The notes: a model not told the origin generated them from the sequence alone. Positions 34,739 through 46,270 are shown, counted from the stretch's first letter. The stretch is 64,000 bases of DNA from Ectobius pallidus (GCA_964059195.1 CAXKWD010000009.1:89315432-89379431), one strand, 5' to 3'. Translations and numbers: made by a program.

Positions 34739-35149
34739 ATTGCTTGAATTTGAAGATCGAGGGACCAGTCAATAAAATTTAATTTTTCAACAATAAAATT
34801 CAGGAACACTACACTAAATCACACACCACCAAGTTTTAAATTCTGTGAGAAATTTTATTAGAGTCAGCACACCATTGGATTATTCATCATTTCATCAATA
34901 CCCCCCCCCTGGATCTTCATCTACAACATTTTCCCTCATCACCTGGGCACCTGGACATCACCTTTGGCCTGCCGCTGGACATCTGGACTACAAAAGGGTA
35001 TCGTTAATCCAACTTAAGTGTCGAAAACTGAATTTTGCTCCTATTTTTATTTGAATTCAAAGTAAATTTTTTCAATTTAAATTTCAAATTTTTTTTGTAT
35101 TGTAATTAATTTTTATTTTTTAGTAAATTCAATTGTATTGTATTAGTTT

Positions 35150-37375
35150 ATGAAATTAAGGAATAATAAAGTATTCCAAATCATGGAGCCAAATTCTGAT
35201 ACTCCGATATTATGTTCAGAACAGAATCCTACTTCTGAAAACAATGAAAGTGCCTCTGTTCCTATTTCTGACAACTTAGAAATTACTCAGCATGAAACCG
35301 AAAGTGACCTTGCTAGCTTGCCTGTTACGCAACCCCCTGTTAATATCCCAGCTGTGAGTGCACCCACCCCATCGACTTCAACTCAGAACACCATAAATTT
35401 AGACCCTAACCTTCCTTCTTTCAGTTTAGATTTTTTGTCACAAATCCAGGCAATGATGGTAGGAATTTCTACTCAAGTGAACGAATTTGCTACACAGAAC
35501 TCCACACTTGAAAGTCAGATTGCTAACATAAATACTACATTAAATTCCACACTAGAAACACAGAGCCAACAATTGAGAAATGAAATGGCCACACAAAATG
35601 CTACAATGAACTCCACACTTGAAAGTCAAATTGCTAACATGAATACAACTATGAACTCCACACTAGAGACACAGAGCCAACAATTGAGAAACGAACTAAA
35701 TTCAACACTTGAAAGTCAAAATCAACAAATGACCACAATGAACTCCACACTTGAAAATCAAATTACTAACATGAATACTACACTAAATTCTACACTTGCT
35801 ACTCAAAATCAACAAGTAAGAGACGAACTTGCTATTCAAAACCAACAAATTACAACAATGAACTCTACACTGACAACCTTAATCACTGAACACCGCACTC
35901 AGGTTACGTCTGAATTACAAAATTTAGACAGTAGAGTCACAGCTCAAATAGCTACTTCAGAACAAGTGTTGACAAATCATATTTCCTCTGTAGAAAATCA
36001 TGTCACCTCAGTAGAAAGGGTAACTGTTAGCAATTCTACTAAATTGGTATCCCTTCAATCAGAATTAGACCGACTTAGGCAAAGGGTAAGAGACCAGGAA
36101 AGCCTAATCGAACAAACCAGGGAAAATGCTTTGATCCCTCATGTTTGCAATACCCCATCAACATCTGCCTCTACTTCTTCCAACCCCCCTGATCCAGTAC
36201 CTCAAGCCCCTGAAATACCAGAACCACCTGCACCATTACCCAGAACCAACAATGGATTGGATCAACGAGCTGCCAGCACTAATCAAACACCCCAAAATGT
36301 TGTAAACAATAGTTTTTCATTGCACAATTCAGATTTTCCATTACCGTATTTTGAAGATACCTTGAAAACAAACCCTGTCAGATATTTAAAGGACCTAAAA
36401 ACTTATTTTGCTTTACGAGGAGTCCCAGAACATCTAAAAATGATTTTTGTGAATCAATCTTTGAAAGCTAACGCAGCTCGCTGGCTCCAAGTCATCGATC
36501 CCAACAACCTCCTGTCCATAGGTCAGTTTGAGGAAATGTTTTTATCTGAGTATTGGAGCGAAAGCGAGCAAAGCCGTTTGAGATCGCGAATATTTCAAGG
36601 TAAGTACGACCGTAGCCACGGCCAAACCTATCTAGAATATTTCATTTCTTTGTGTGAAAGCCGCCAACTGCTTAAACCAGAAATTTTGGAGCAAGATTTT
36701 CTAAAGGCACTCCCGTCTCACTTTCCGCCTGTAATAAGAAATTGCCTTGTTGTCGCATCTCCTCAATCCACCACTGAGATGTTAAAATTACTAAAGTCAA
36801 TGCAGGACCTAACTTATACTTCCACTAAACCATCGCACCCCATTGTGTCAGCTAACCAAACTCACCGGAAAAACATCAATCTGGTACAAACTTCTGACAG
36901 CCAGGAAAATTTCCAGATTGGGTTGCGGACAGGAAATTCTAATGAGGACCAGCAAAACAATGATTCTAGGGACGACAGACCTTATTGGCCCCAAACAGAG
37001 TACGTGCGGAACGCCCGCAATAATTGGCAAACCCGTGGTTTCCGTTTCAGGCCGTATGGCAATTACAATAATAGGCAAGGGAACAGTTACCGTGGTCAGA
37101 ACAGACGTGGCTATGCAGGAAATAGGCCTAACTGGTTTAACCGAAATCAGTATAATCAAGGTTTTTTCCGCCCCTACTATAGAGGCTGGAATAATTTCAG
37201 GTACTCCCGCCGTAACTACAATAATCAATATGAAAGGAACAATTCTTATGAAAGCCCGAGAAATAGACCTAACAACAATTCCCCGAGTAACATGGAAGAC
37301 AGACAAGGAAATAATGACACATCCCAGAATGAAATAAGGACCCCTAACCCCCACGACCAGATTGATAGATCATAA
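35150..37375 (+). CDS. Retrotransposon Gag protein
   Basis: 741 aa from the first ATG. Met12 (35183, atcATGg context) is a plausible alternative start. Residues ~115-325 form a long coiled-coil-like region built of imperfect repeats around NSTLESQIANMNTT and TQSQQLRNE. Residues ~336-365 are proline-rich. Residues ~397-555 fit the retrotransposon gag capsid fold (FPLPYFEDT, RYLKDLKTYF, ARWLQVID, QFEEMFLSEYW, GQTYLEYF). The C-terminus (~610-700) is rich in Arg, Asn, Tyr and Gly with no CCHC zinc knuckle, so RNA packaging may use this basic tail. No protease follows. It could package element RNA if pol is supplied by a related element in trans. The frame is fully open, in keeping with a young copy. 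Confidence 0.88.
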   Translation: MKLRNNKVFQIMEPNSDTPILCSEQNPTSENNESASVPISDNLEITQHETESDLASLPVTQPPVNIPAVSAPTPSTSTQNTINLDPNLPSFSLDFLSQIQAMMVGISTQVNEFATQNSTLESQIANINTTLNSTLETQSQQLRNEMATQNATMNSTLESQIANMNTTMNSTLETQSQQLRNELNSTLESQNQQMTTMNSTLENQITNMNTTLNSTLATQNQQVRDELAIQNQQITTMNSTLTTLITEHRTQVTSELQNLDSRVTAQIATSEQVLTNHISSVENHVTSVERVTVSNSTKLVSLQSELDRLRQRVRDQESLIEQTRENALIPHVCNTPSTSASTSSNPPDPVPQAPEIPEPPAPLPRTNNGLDQRAASTNQTPQNVVNNSFSLHNSDFPLPYFEDTLKTNPVRYLKDLKTYFALRGVPEHLKMIFVNQSLKANAARWLQVIDPNNLLSIGQFEEMFLSEYWSESEQSRLRSRIFQGKYDRSHGQTYLEYFISLCESRQLLKPEILEQDFLKALPSHFPPVIRNCLVVASPQSTTEMLKLLKSMQDLTYTSTKPSHPIVSANQTHRKNINLVQTSDSQENFQIGLRTGNSNEDQQNNDSRDDRPYWPQTEYVRNARNNWQTRGFRFRPYGNYNNRQGNSYRGQNRRGYAGNRPNWFNRNQYNQGFFRPYYRGWNNFRYSRRNYNNQYERNNSYESPRNRPNNNSPSNMEDRQGNNDTSQNEIRTPNPHDQIDRS

Positions 37376-39862
37376 TTTTTCTTATTTTTCCTTCGCTAAA
37401 TAACTCAAAACGAAACTTCCCAAAACAGCATAGAATGTTAAAATTATTCCAGGAAATGTAAATATCAAAATGAACCAGCATTACCTTATTATAAATAAAT
37501 TTGAATGTTTGAAATTTTATAAACAACAATAATTAAAAGAGAATAACCATGCCAGTGCCTGCAATGTGGAGTGCACCCCCATTGTTGACAACAATCCAAT
37601 TGTTAGTAGTGTTATTTTTCCTTTTAGATAATAAATAAATTGAAATTTTGTTTGGAATATTAATTAAATATTTGACCACAGTAATAATATTCATGGAAAT
37701 TGAAATTCTTTTGGACACTTATGACTTAAGAAGTTTATCAAATTAAATTAACATTTTGTTAATAGTGATGACATAACCACACCCCTTAGTTAAGATGTAA
37801 ATAATGTATATATGTGTAGAATGTCACCCCTATTAATTCAGTGAATATTTCAGAAAATTTCCCCAATTTTATTTTAACCAACATGCTCCTTGGAACCCAA
37901 TACAACGCAACAGATATTGTAAGAATTTAGAAAGTTTATTCAAAGAGAACAAAATCCCATTCAACTCAAGTCTCCCCTTAGCAGGTTACAACTCATTGTA
38001 CGACCGACCCTTGGCCGGAAACACCCCGCTGTGCTGTAAACTGGTAGTAAACATTGAACTTCACATGTATAATACCAGGCAACGACCCCAATACAAACTG
38101 TTGAGAAGAAATTCTTGTAACCTACAACAATCACCTGTTAGAACTATATTATGTCATGAACCCCAAACAGAAATGCCTAAGAAAGTTTAAAGCAGAAGGA
38201 GAAGTAAAAAGGATTATCGACCAGGACTCAGGAAAACGTTTTATCAGACTGACATTGTAAAATAATTAGAGTGATTCATACTTCTCAAATTAATGTTTTA
38301 CCTGACGTTATATATAACGAATGTGATACTTACAAGGTAGAGTGTAATTAGCCTCCCCGTGGTTGTTGCAAAGACTATGATGAGATGATTCTTATTCTAT
38401 AAAATAGAGTGAGACATCACAACAGCCATGCCACTAAAGATATAAGTGCAACAAATAAGTTTATTGCCATTGTTAGTGAATCTTTGTATATATGTAATTT
38501 TAAGATAGGCCACTCCCTTTATTTATTCAACTGAAGAGTTAAAACATTCATTTGACAAAGGTAATCACACTATTATTTGAAGTAGTAAATAAGTAAACAT
38601 TGAAATTTCGACATATTTGAATTTTATTGGAGTAGTACACAGAGTAAGAATAATTAAATTTTGTTAATTTTTCAAAAAGAAAAATTATTTTACATAAACA
38701 ATATGGACAGGAAATAACCCTCTCCCTACACTAATTAAGTAGAATTGTATAGCAAAAGTGAAGTAAAAGAATGATCAGAGTTAAGTAAGAATTTGAAAGT
38801 GAAATAGTTGTTGAGAAATATGTGTGTTAACAAATAAGAATCTTGAAGGTAAAACAATGAGGAATATAACAAAAGGTAAGAAATAAATGTATGATAAGCA
38901 AAATGAGTGAATAATTAAGATGGTACAATATATGTCTACTAGGAAAATATGAAGTAATGATAGTTATGAAGTGAGAAATATGAGAATAAATGAGGAAATA
39001 TGATAACGAGTATTAAAAGTAATATGAAAGAAAAGAATGATAATGAGTATTGAGATTAATAAAGAAATTGTGAAGGTAAGACATAAAAGATGATTTATGA
39101 GGTTAGAATAATGGAAACAAGGTAAAAGAATATTGAAAGAATGAAAAGGAACATTAAGGAATGATTATTAATGAGGTAAATAGATAAAAAGGAGTAGGAA
39201 GAAAACATGTGTAATCTGAATATAATATCAGTGTATTAAGTAGACCAATGAGGAAGATTAGCGTACTCCAACGTTTGACATCAACAACATATGGATTAGC
39301 ATCAAAAATCAGCGTTATGCAAGAAGATATTGAAATTAATATTAATATCAAGAAATTCGAGTGTATTTTATAATTTTATTTGTGTATAAGGTATAATTAT
39401 GATTTTGTTTTACTAGTTAATCAAATGGACTATGAACTCAGCAAAATGTGTACTACGACCAAGAAGAAAAGTGACCAATTTAAGGTAAAATTATGTTAAA
39501 AGTGTATTTTATTGATTATGAATTTATTTGTGTATGTGTAATTACGGCAGAATTAATCAAAAGTATAGATGATGTAAGGATCTAAATTTTTCAAGAATAG
39601 ATATTGAAAACAAAGACAATTGATAGAAAAGCTAATATCAAAGTAAAACACAATAGAGAGAACCCACGAAATGATTCGAAGTGACGACGGAGAATTATTT
39701 TAGGGAATCGAAAAATTATATTTCCATATTTCATACAAAAACTAAACACCGCCACTCTTCAAATTCCAGATTGGGTATTATAATGATCATAAAATCCAGC
39801 TCTTATTGATTCTGCGCAGATCAATTCCTCGCGTGAGTTTTTTAATCATTATGCGGACATCT
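37376..39862 (+). other. Non-coding internal tail of the LTR element
   Basis: 2.5 kb where pol would normally lie. Only random short frames. From about 38750 to 39200 the + strand is very rich in A and G and poor in C. No RT (YxDD), protease (DTG/DSG) or integrase (DDE, HHCC) motif seen. Confidence 0.7.
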
Positions 39863-41295
39863 TGTAACCGTACTTTGTACTCAACACAGACGACAATCTC
39901 ATATATAGCCCCTGTACGATTGACAATACGCACCCTACTGTTTATACTTCCACACATAACACCTAACTTCAAACATTCATTCCCCATATAACACCTAACT
40001 TCAAACATTAATTACTCCATTAAGAAAAAAGCGACAAGGAAATCAATTACACCCATCAATAGCCAATAACAGCCCCTACAGTTTGATATATTACACATAA
40101 CTTTTTATTAACCCGTTCCATCATTTTAATATAAAAACCTTAATAACTCTTTTCATTTTTATCACACCCACTACAAATTAATACCATTGGAAGCCCCGTA
40201 AAATAGCCCATCAGGATTAAATAACCAGAACTATGATAACTTTCAGTTATCAGAGTTATTGATAAAAACATAAACCTAGTACCGCCTACTTCGTCTTGAG
40301 CCGCCCGGCTGGCGCCTAGCCAATTTTGACAGCTCAAGTAATTAATGACCGATGCAACTTGCCTGTTTCAACGACGAAAAACGGAATATATTTCAAATCG
40401 GATAGCAGAAGAAACTACCTTACCCCAATCAGAGAAGACTTAGACACAGACACAACCAATTGGAACTACTTACCCCCACTACCCCTTACAAAGATATTAG
40501 CAGAAAGCACGGACATCTCGTCATCTATTGATCACACGACAGCTTAGACTAAAGAACTTCAAGACACACTTCAGACAAAAGACCACGTTAAACATTATTA
40601 AACTCAAGTAACTTTGCAATATATTGATATTTAAACGTTATAATCCGCGCGATAGAAATAGAAGTTATTAGCAGCGTCGAAGCGCGTAATTTATATTATT
40701 TGGTAAAGACATTGATTTTATTATTACGAAACCTTAATTGTGAACGTAAGATTGAACATTATTATCCGCGCGATACAAATAGAAACTACGAGAGAGTAAA
40801 TGTGAAAGTAAATAGAAGTGTTCAACGGCGCGTACAAGTGAAGTAATTACTATTACAATTTAGCAAGTTACAAAGTGTTACTTACGAACCTTAACGACGT
40901 ACTAAATACTACTAAATATCAGGACTTACATCATCTAATAAAACTAAATCGATTAATTCAGCATTTCAGCAAATACTAAACTTTGGAAAATATATATTAA
41001 TTTGAAAAGACGACTCAACTTTTAGTTACCATTATTCCTGACACCGCCCTTTGACTGTTATCTCGATTTTCTCTAGCCACTTCCCTAGATAAGAGTTCTC
41101 TAGCTTATAACTACCCCTGAGTACTACGCCCGGCACCCCTTATTTTAATCAGAACTCCAGAACTACTACACATCTAAAAATCCCACCTACAGTGATAAAT
41201 CTTCATAACCCCAGTACGGTTATAAATGACGTCCAATCTTGTGGCCTAATTAAAGAACTGTTATAAATAGCTGACCAACGTAAGCAACGGTTATA
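39863..41295 (+). repeat. Right LTR
   Basis: 1433 bp, no difference from the left LTR noticed on reading. Ends 95 bp before the OR-C start codon. Confidence 0.92.
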
Positions 41296-41390
41296 ATCGT
41301 GACTCAGAAAGGGAGTTTTAATTTTATCTCACCACTAAATTGTCTCACTAATTAAATTAAGCATCGAGCTTTAGTAAGAAGAACATCTTC

Positions 41391-42367
41391 ATGGAGAAGG
41401 GCAATGCATCGAATAATACTAAAAGACTGCATCTAATGGGATTCAATCTACTTCTGTTGAGTGCAGCCGGAATAATTCCAAACAAATCAATCAGAGCAAC
41501 ACACTGGAAGCTATGTTTGTTTAACTTATACCGTTATGCATTGTATATATTATATTTACCGGTATTTATATCTCAGGTTGTAGCAATAATGAATGGATGG
41601 GGAGATGTTGCTTTCGTTGTACATAACATCAATGCATTAATCATCCCAGTTAGCAGCTACATATCAGCCATAACTTACCATGCTAATCAGAATTTAGTTT
41701 TTACTGTAGTTGAATATCTTGAAACAAAATCAATTTACACTTCCCCGAAACTCACATCTAGTAAGGAATTAATTAAAGTATTCGAGTTCAACAGAAAGCT
41801 TGCATTCTGGGTGTCGCTGATGATAATTATCTCGGGATTCTTAGGAATTACTTTTTGGATTTCCGCTCCTGTAGTTCTGACCTACGTTGAAAAATACTTA
41901 CACAGCAATGAACAGGAATTACAGATGAATAACACATCCATTGACTTAGTTTTTGCAGTTTGGTTACCATTTCAAATAAAAGACGAATCTTTATATTTTA
42001 TAATGTTGTATCTATTTGAAACTCTCTTGTTTTACACGTCTGGTAACTATTTACTAACATGCTTTGCGTTTTCAATTACGTCGATTATTCATTGTGCTTC
42101 AATTTTCGAAATCACCTCTTACTTAGTAAGTGATGTTGATAATGTGGATTACAATGATACTCCTGAAAGTAGTTCAATGGTAAAATGCGACACAAATTAT
42201 GATGATGCTATAGTCAAGCATTCTGAGAACGAAAGTGAACAAGTGTGGTCCGACCTCAGGGCTGATTTTCTTACATTAGAATATATAAAACATTTGGAAA
42301 GTAGTAAAAACGAAAGATATATCACGTACATAAAGGAGTGCATAAGAGAACATCAGTCCGCCATAGA
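41391..42367 (+). CDS. Odorant receptor OR-C, exon 1 (complete gene)
   Basis: OR-C joins 41391-42367, 45185-45284, 46727-46828, 50958-51113 and 51623-51676 into 1389 nt, encoding 462 aa. Exon 1 encodes 325 residues plus GA of a split Glu codon, with donor GTAAGT. Hydrophobic segments lie at ~45-67 (TM1), 80-97 (TM2), 138-165 (TM3) and 201-235 (TM4); WLPFQIKDESLYF precedes TM4. A long polar segment (~246-308, rich in D, S, E, N) lies before YIKECIREHQSAIE, the conserved pre-TM5 motif. First Met chosen; Met16 (MGFNL) aligns with the OR-B and OR-D starts. 7tm_6 odorant receptor, expected Orco partner. Its upstream region is an LTR retrotransposon ending 95 bp away, and the end of this exon is copied 542 bp downstream. 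Confidence 0.93.
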
Positions 42368-42375
42368 GTAAGTGA

Positions 42376-42434
<59 letters not shown>

Positions 42435-43306
42435 TTTATTCCAATTTGAAGGAACCCTATTTTGCAAAGTATATTTGCCTAGGCCTATTGTTTTAAATAA
42501 ATCAGGTAAACTGATAAGTTAATAGGCCATATATCAGAAATTACTGAGTTTTCGCCACGATTTCTGAGAAAGTTTAAAAATCATATATGAAGGAATAAGT
42601 GGGATAACTACAATATTAACAGAATGTGTTTTCAACAAATTCCTCACGTCAGCAAAGTACCTTCATTTCTGCCAGAACTTCTGAAGGCTTACAAATATGC
42701 AGTTAAAACCTTTGAAATTTTCTTTTGGAGAATAAAGAATAAAAAATTGGTACCTTTTGGAGTTTTCTTGACGGCTATAGGCTAAAAGCTGTAGGCCTAC
42801 GTTTGCCAAATTTTACATTAGAATATATAAAACATTTGGAGAGTAGTAAAAACGAACATAAAGGAGTGCATAAGAGAACATCAGACCGCCATAGAGTAAG
42901 TGCATTATTATTATTGTTATTATTATTATTATTATTACTTTATTCCAATTTGAAGGAACCCTATTTTTCATAGTATATTAGCTTAAATAAATAAATCAGG
43001 TAAACTGATAAGTTTATAGGCCATATATCAGATATTACTGGGTTTTAACCACGATTTCTGAGAAAGTTTAAAAAATCATATGTGAAGGAATAAGTGGGTT
43101 AACTACAACATTAACAGAATGTGTTTACAACAAATTCATCACGTCAGCAAAGTGCCTTTATTTTTGTCAGAACTTCTGAAGCCATACAAATATGCAGATA
43201 AAACCTTTGAAATTTTCTTTTGGAGAATAAAGAATAACAAATTGGTACTTTTGGAATTTTCTTAACGGCTATAGGCTAAAAGCTGTAGCCTACGTTTGCC
43301 AAATTT
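42271..43306 (+). repeat. Tandem duplication of OR-C exon-1 tail, donor and intron
   Basis: Copy 1 is 42271-42812 and copy 2 is 42813-43306. Both run from ttacattagaatatataaaa (within exon 1) through catagagtaagtg (the donor), an (ATT)n microsatellite (about 18 units in copy 1, shorter in copy 2), to gctgtag..tacgtttgccaa. Copy 2 has lost 14 bases within the former coding part, so it is out of frame. Confidence 0.92.
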
Positions 43307-43599
43307 GAAATTTCTAACTCATCTGGAAGGGAGTCAACATCATTGTTAATACGTGGATGATCTAGACTGCCCCGTTAAGGAGTTGAATCCGGCCCGCGTC
43401 CGCAACATGTGGCATATGAAAAATGTAACAAAATATATGACAAAAATTATGACCATGGTTGCTATATTTTAAATGCGGCGCGCAATTATTGTAGGCCTAC
43501 TCTTTTTAACACCCTGCCTTCTTGTGTTCGTAAGTAACAGAGTGTACTGTGAGAACAGAGGTTAAAGTGTTTTTTAATGAGAACAAAATCCCATTGAAA

Positions 43600-44170
43600 T
43601 CTTCTCTGACAAGGAATGGCTGTAAAAATTAGCCTTTTTATCTGACGTTGCTCTGCATTTAAATGGCTTGAATAAAAGGTTCAGAATGAGGGGAATATTG
43701 TCTGTGACATTTACACTCATGTTAAAATGTTTAGGCAGAAAGTGGCAGTTTTTTTTAAACTGAACATTTCCCAGAAAAAAAACAATTGCACATTTTGTCA
43801 GTTGCCGTCATTGGAAGGTGAACATTATTCAGAGTTTGCACATCTGATTGCGTTCGACATTTTCAGTGATCTGAAGAAGCAGTTCTTCGCCAGTTTCACG
43901 TATTTAGATGCACATTCCACGAATATTACAATATTCCAAAATCCTTTTCTTGCGAAATTGAAGATAATGCAAACGGAAATAGTTGATCTCCAAGGATTTC
44001 ATGAAGAACAAGTTCAAAGACTTGCTCAGTGTTATAACTTTCTTCCAATAGAAAGCTATATGAAGATCAAAGACTTGAGACTTTGCACAAAGTTTCTTAT
44101 CTGTATTTGGGACTACATATAAGTATGAACAAACATTTTCTCTGTTGAAATACAGAAAATACATTTTTTC
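43600..44170 (+). pseudogene. hAT transposase fragment (GTF2IRD2/ZBED-like type)
   Basis: From 43605 frames read EWL-stop-KLAFLSDVALHLNGLN, then, after frameshifts, CQLPSLEGEHYSEFAH, FQNPFLAKL, MQTEIVDLQGFHEEQ, FLPIESYMKIKDLRLCTKFL and NIFSVEIQKI. This order matches hAT-superfamily transposases related to vertebrate GTF2IRD2/ZBED-type proteins (D-x-x-x-H-L-N-x-L-N, then L-I-D-L-Q, then the hATC dimerisation segment F-S-x-M-K). Stops and frame changes show it is dead. A 131-codon open stretch (43727-44122) is part of it. Confidence 0.7.
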
Positions 44171-44807
44171 CGTCCATCAAGTAAGAAAGTACCATTCTGG
44201 CAGTCGATAATATCTAATTAAATTCAATGATTCTACATATAATTATTGAAATATCACAAACACGGAAAGATATAGGGAATAAATTTAACGAATTCTGTAT
44301 AACAACATTTATGTTGAAATAGTTGAAATGACGGTGAATTGTAATTAAAATAGCAACTAGAAATATGAAGCTTTAAAGGAAATCTCGCTCTTTCAAATAA
44401 CGGGTTACTAAAAGTGTACACCTCTTTCCAAACTGGGAATACTACAGTTAGTAATGCTGTCTTTATGTTTATTGTGATCTGAGAATGATGATCAAGAACG
44501 AGACCAACAGATGGCATTAAAATTTAAATATTGATATCTTACACTCTCACAGCTATTTTCTACTGTTACAGGAAAACTTGTTTATGCACTAGTTACATTT
44601 GGGTTTCCCTTGCACGGAACTCACATGATGTTTTACGTAAATAATTAATTACAGTACGGTTGTGTGATATATCATGTTCAATTTTATGAACATGATCATT
44701 ACTTAATAGCCAAAAGACGTAGGCTAAGAACTTTAAGATTACAAATATTATAAGAAGACTCTTATAAGAAGGGTATTATATCATATTCCTATCGTATGAT
44801 TAGCTTA
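44171..44807. other. OR-C intron 1, nothing recognised
   Basis: No gene or clear repeat. Confidence 0.45.
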
Positions 44808-44985
44808 TTCTAACAGAAATGAATACCAGGAGCATTCCTGGGAGTAAAGGCGGCCGGTGAGTAAGGCTGACAACCTCACCACCTTCATGTTCCGAATGTC
44901 CAAAATCTGGGAGCCTCAACCTCCTGGAACCATCTGGGCCTCGATGGCCTGTATAGGGAACACTTTATGATTCGCTTATTACAGG
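44808..44985 (+). mobile_element. Probable SINE, second family, copy 2
   Basis: Body fragment matching 31960-32155 ('taacagaaatgaata', 'aaaggcggccggtg', 'gggagcctcaacctcctgg'). No tRNA-like head retained. Confidence 0.6.
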
Positions 44986-45184
44986 CTGTCTCTAATATTC
45001 AGATGAAACTTTATAACGTCTATATCTTGAACAGAAAATGGTCCCTAATATGTTATTAATAAATAGCAATAACTTGCGTTGTTTAACGGTACGTCACTTT
45101 TAAGATTTCCTCCGTAATCAAGATGTTTTGTTTCTCGTTCAATAATGAAGTGGAATATGGATCAGTGACCTTTTTATTTTACAG

Positions 45185-45284
45185 ATTTTCGAAGATGGCT
45201 TTATCAATTTTCAAAGTCCCGATGTTTTGCATGACATTCCTCGCCATGGTCGTTATTGCAGGATCTACCTTTATACTTACACAG
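45185..45284 (+). CDS. Odorant receptor OR-C, exon 2
   Basis: One base completes Glu, then 33 codons from FSKMALSIFKVPMF to STFILTQ. The sites are ttttacag and gtaagt. TM5. Confidence 0.88.
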
Positions 45285-45489
45285 GTAAGTTCAGTATTAC
45301 CGTATTACTCTCTTCTGAAGACTCAGTAATTCCATAATGTACACTGTAATGTACAGTGAACTTTCAGTGTACGCGTACAGTCCAGTGCAGGGAAACTTTC
45401 CGATGCTGCTGGTTTCTTTTAGTGTTTTTCTTTATTTAATTGTGTTCCAGCTAACTCTGAGGGTGCCAATTTCTTACTGGTTTTCATTC

Positions 45490-46270
45490 ATTTCCGAACA
45501 CATGCATTAGCCTACGAACAACGCTCAAGCAGAGGGGAACGATAAAAGGGGTTGGAACGTGTGTCACAACGAATGTCTAGACCAGCCCCGACTTGTATTG
45601 GTTTGATGTCAAAAGCCTGGCACACAAATATTACCCAATGAGCACGGGTCGGTTTCATGTTCAGGAGCGAAGGACTGGGAGAATAAGACACATTAGGTGG
45701 AGTACTGGATGAAATTGTCTTGTAAATAATGTTTTCTGTATTATGCATAGCCATTTGAAGTGAACAAAGGAATGAACAACAAACTGGAACGATAATTCGT
45801 TCACACTGGCCGTGAGTAGGCTAAGATGGAAAGGTGAAGTCAGACTGAAAGATTCAATGCCATAGCCGGGATTTGAACCAGGATCTTCGGCTCTCCGTGC
45901 CGCTGCTCTAACCACCTGTGCTACCATGGTAACATGCCGGTACAACATTAAATTCTCCAACTGTAGTTTACTATGAAGCCCGGGTCTTAAAGTACTTACA
46001 CGTTGTAAGTCGCCACTGGGTTGATATCTCATATTGGGAAAACCTGGTGGTATACTGGGATTTGTGAGTCAGTTAATGTTGTACCGCCATATTGCCATGG
46101 TAGCTCAGGTGGTTAGAACATCGGCACGGATAGCCGAAGATCTTGGTTCAAATCCCGGCTATGGAATTTAATTTATCAGCCTGACTTCACCTTTCCAACA
46201 AACTGAAAGTTATTTCCCTTATCTAACAAGGTTAACATTGATTCTGAAATGATTATGTTCTCTCAACGAA
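45490..46270. repeat. Dispersed repeat family R3, copy 2 (interrupted)
   Basis: Matches 25700-26150 in order, but is split by ~410 bp between 'aacaacaaactgg' (about 45775) and 'aaactgaaagttatttccct' (about 46200). The interrupting DNA is the tRNA-like palindrome. Confidence 0.65.
45826..46196. repeat. Inverted pair of tRNA-like SINE units
   Basis: The right arm (+) at about 46094-46166 has an A box (TAGCTCAGGTGG), a B box (GGTTCAAATCC), an anticodon-like hairpin TCGGC-ACGGATA-GCCGA and acceptor-like ends GCCATGG / CTATGG. The left arm at about 45860-45930 is the same unit in reverse complement. Outside them, 'aaggtgaagtcag' and 'ctgacttcacctt' close the palindrome. About 160 bp separate the arms. 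Confidence 0.8.

Larger units (their letters stand above)
33290..41295 (+). mobile_element. LTR retrotransposon with gag but no pol
   Basis: 8006 bp. Two 1433-bp LTRs have the same start (TGTAACCGTAC) and end (CAACGGTTATA), and look identical on reading. A 4-bp target duplication atcg flanks the element (33286-33289 and 41296-41299). A primer-binding-site-like TGGCGACC follows the left LTR. The internal 5.1 kb has one long ORF of gag type; no protease, RT, RNase H or integrase motif is seen in any frame. It is a non-autonomous, gag-only element, Gypsy-like by target duplication and gag. No clear polypurine tract touches the right LTR. Identical LTRs mean a recent insertion. Confidence 0.92.

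Noticed and set aside
36843..37354. 164-codon + frame and 168-codon - frame
   Set aside because: Shadow frames over the Arg/Asn-rich end of gag. Gag codon pattern and domain content explain the region.
42276..42467. 63-codon - strand frame with a poly-isoleucine run
   Set aside because: Produced by the (ATT)n microsatellite.
43727..44122. 131-codon open frame as an independent gene
   Set aside because: Flanking out-of-frame matches show it is the middle of a decayed hAT transposase.
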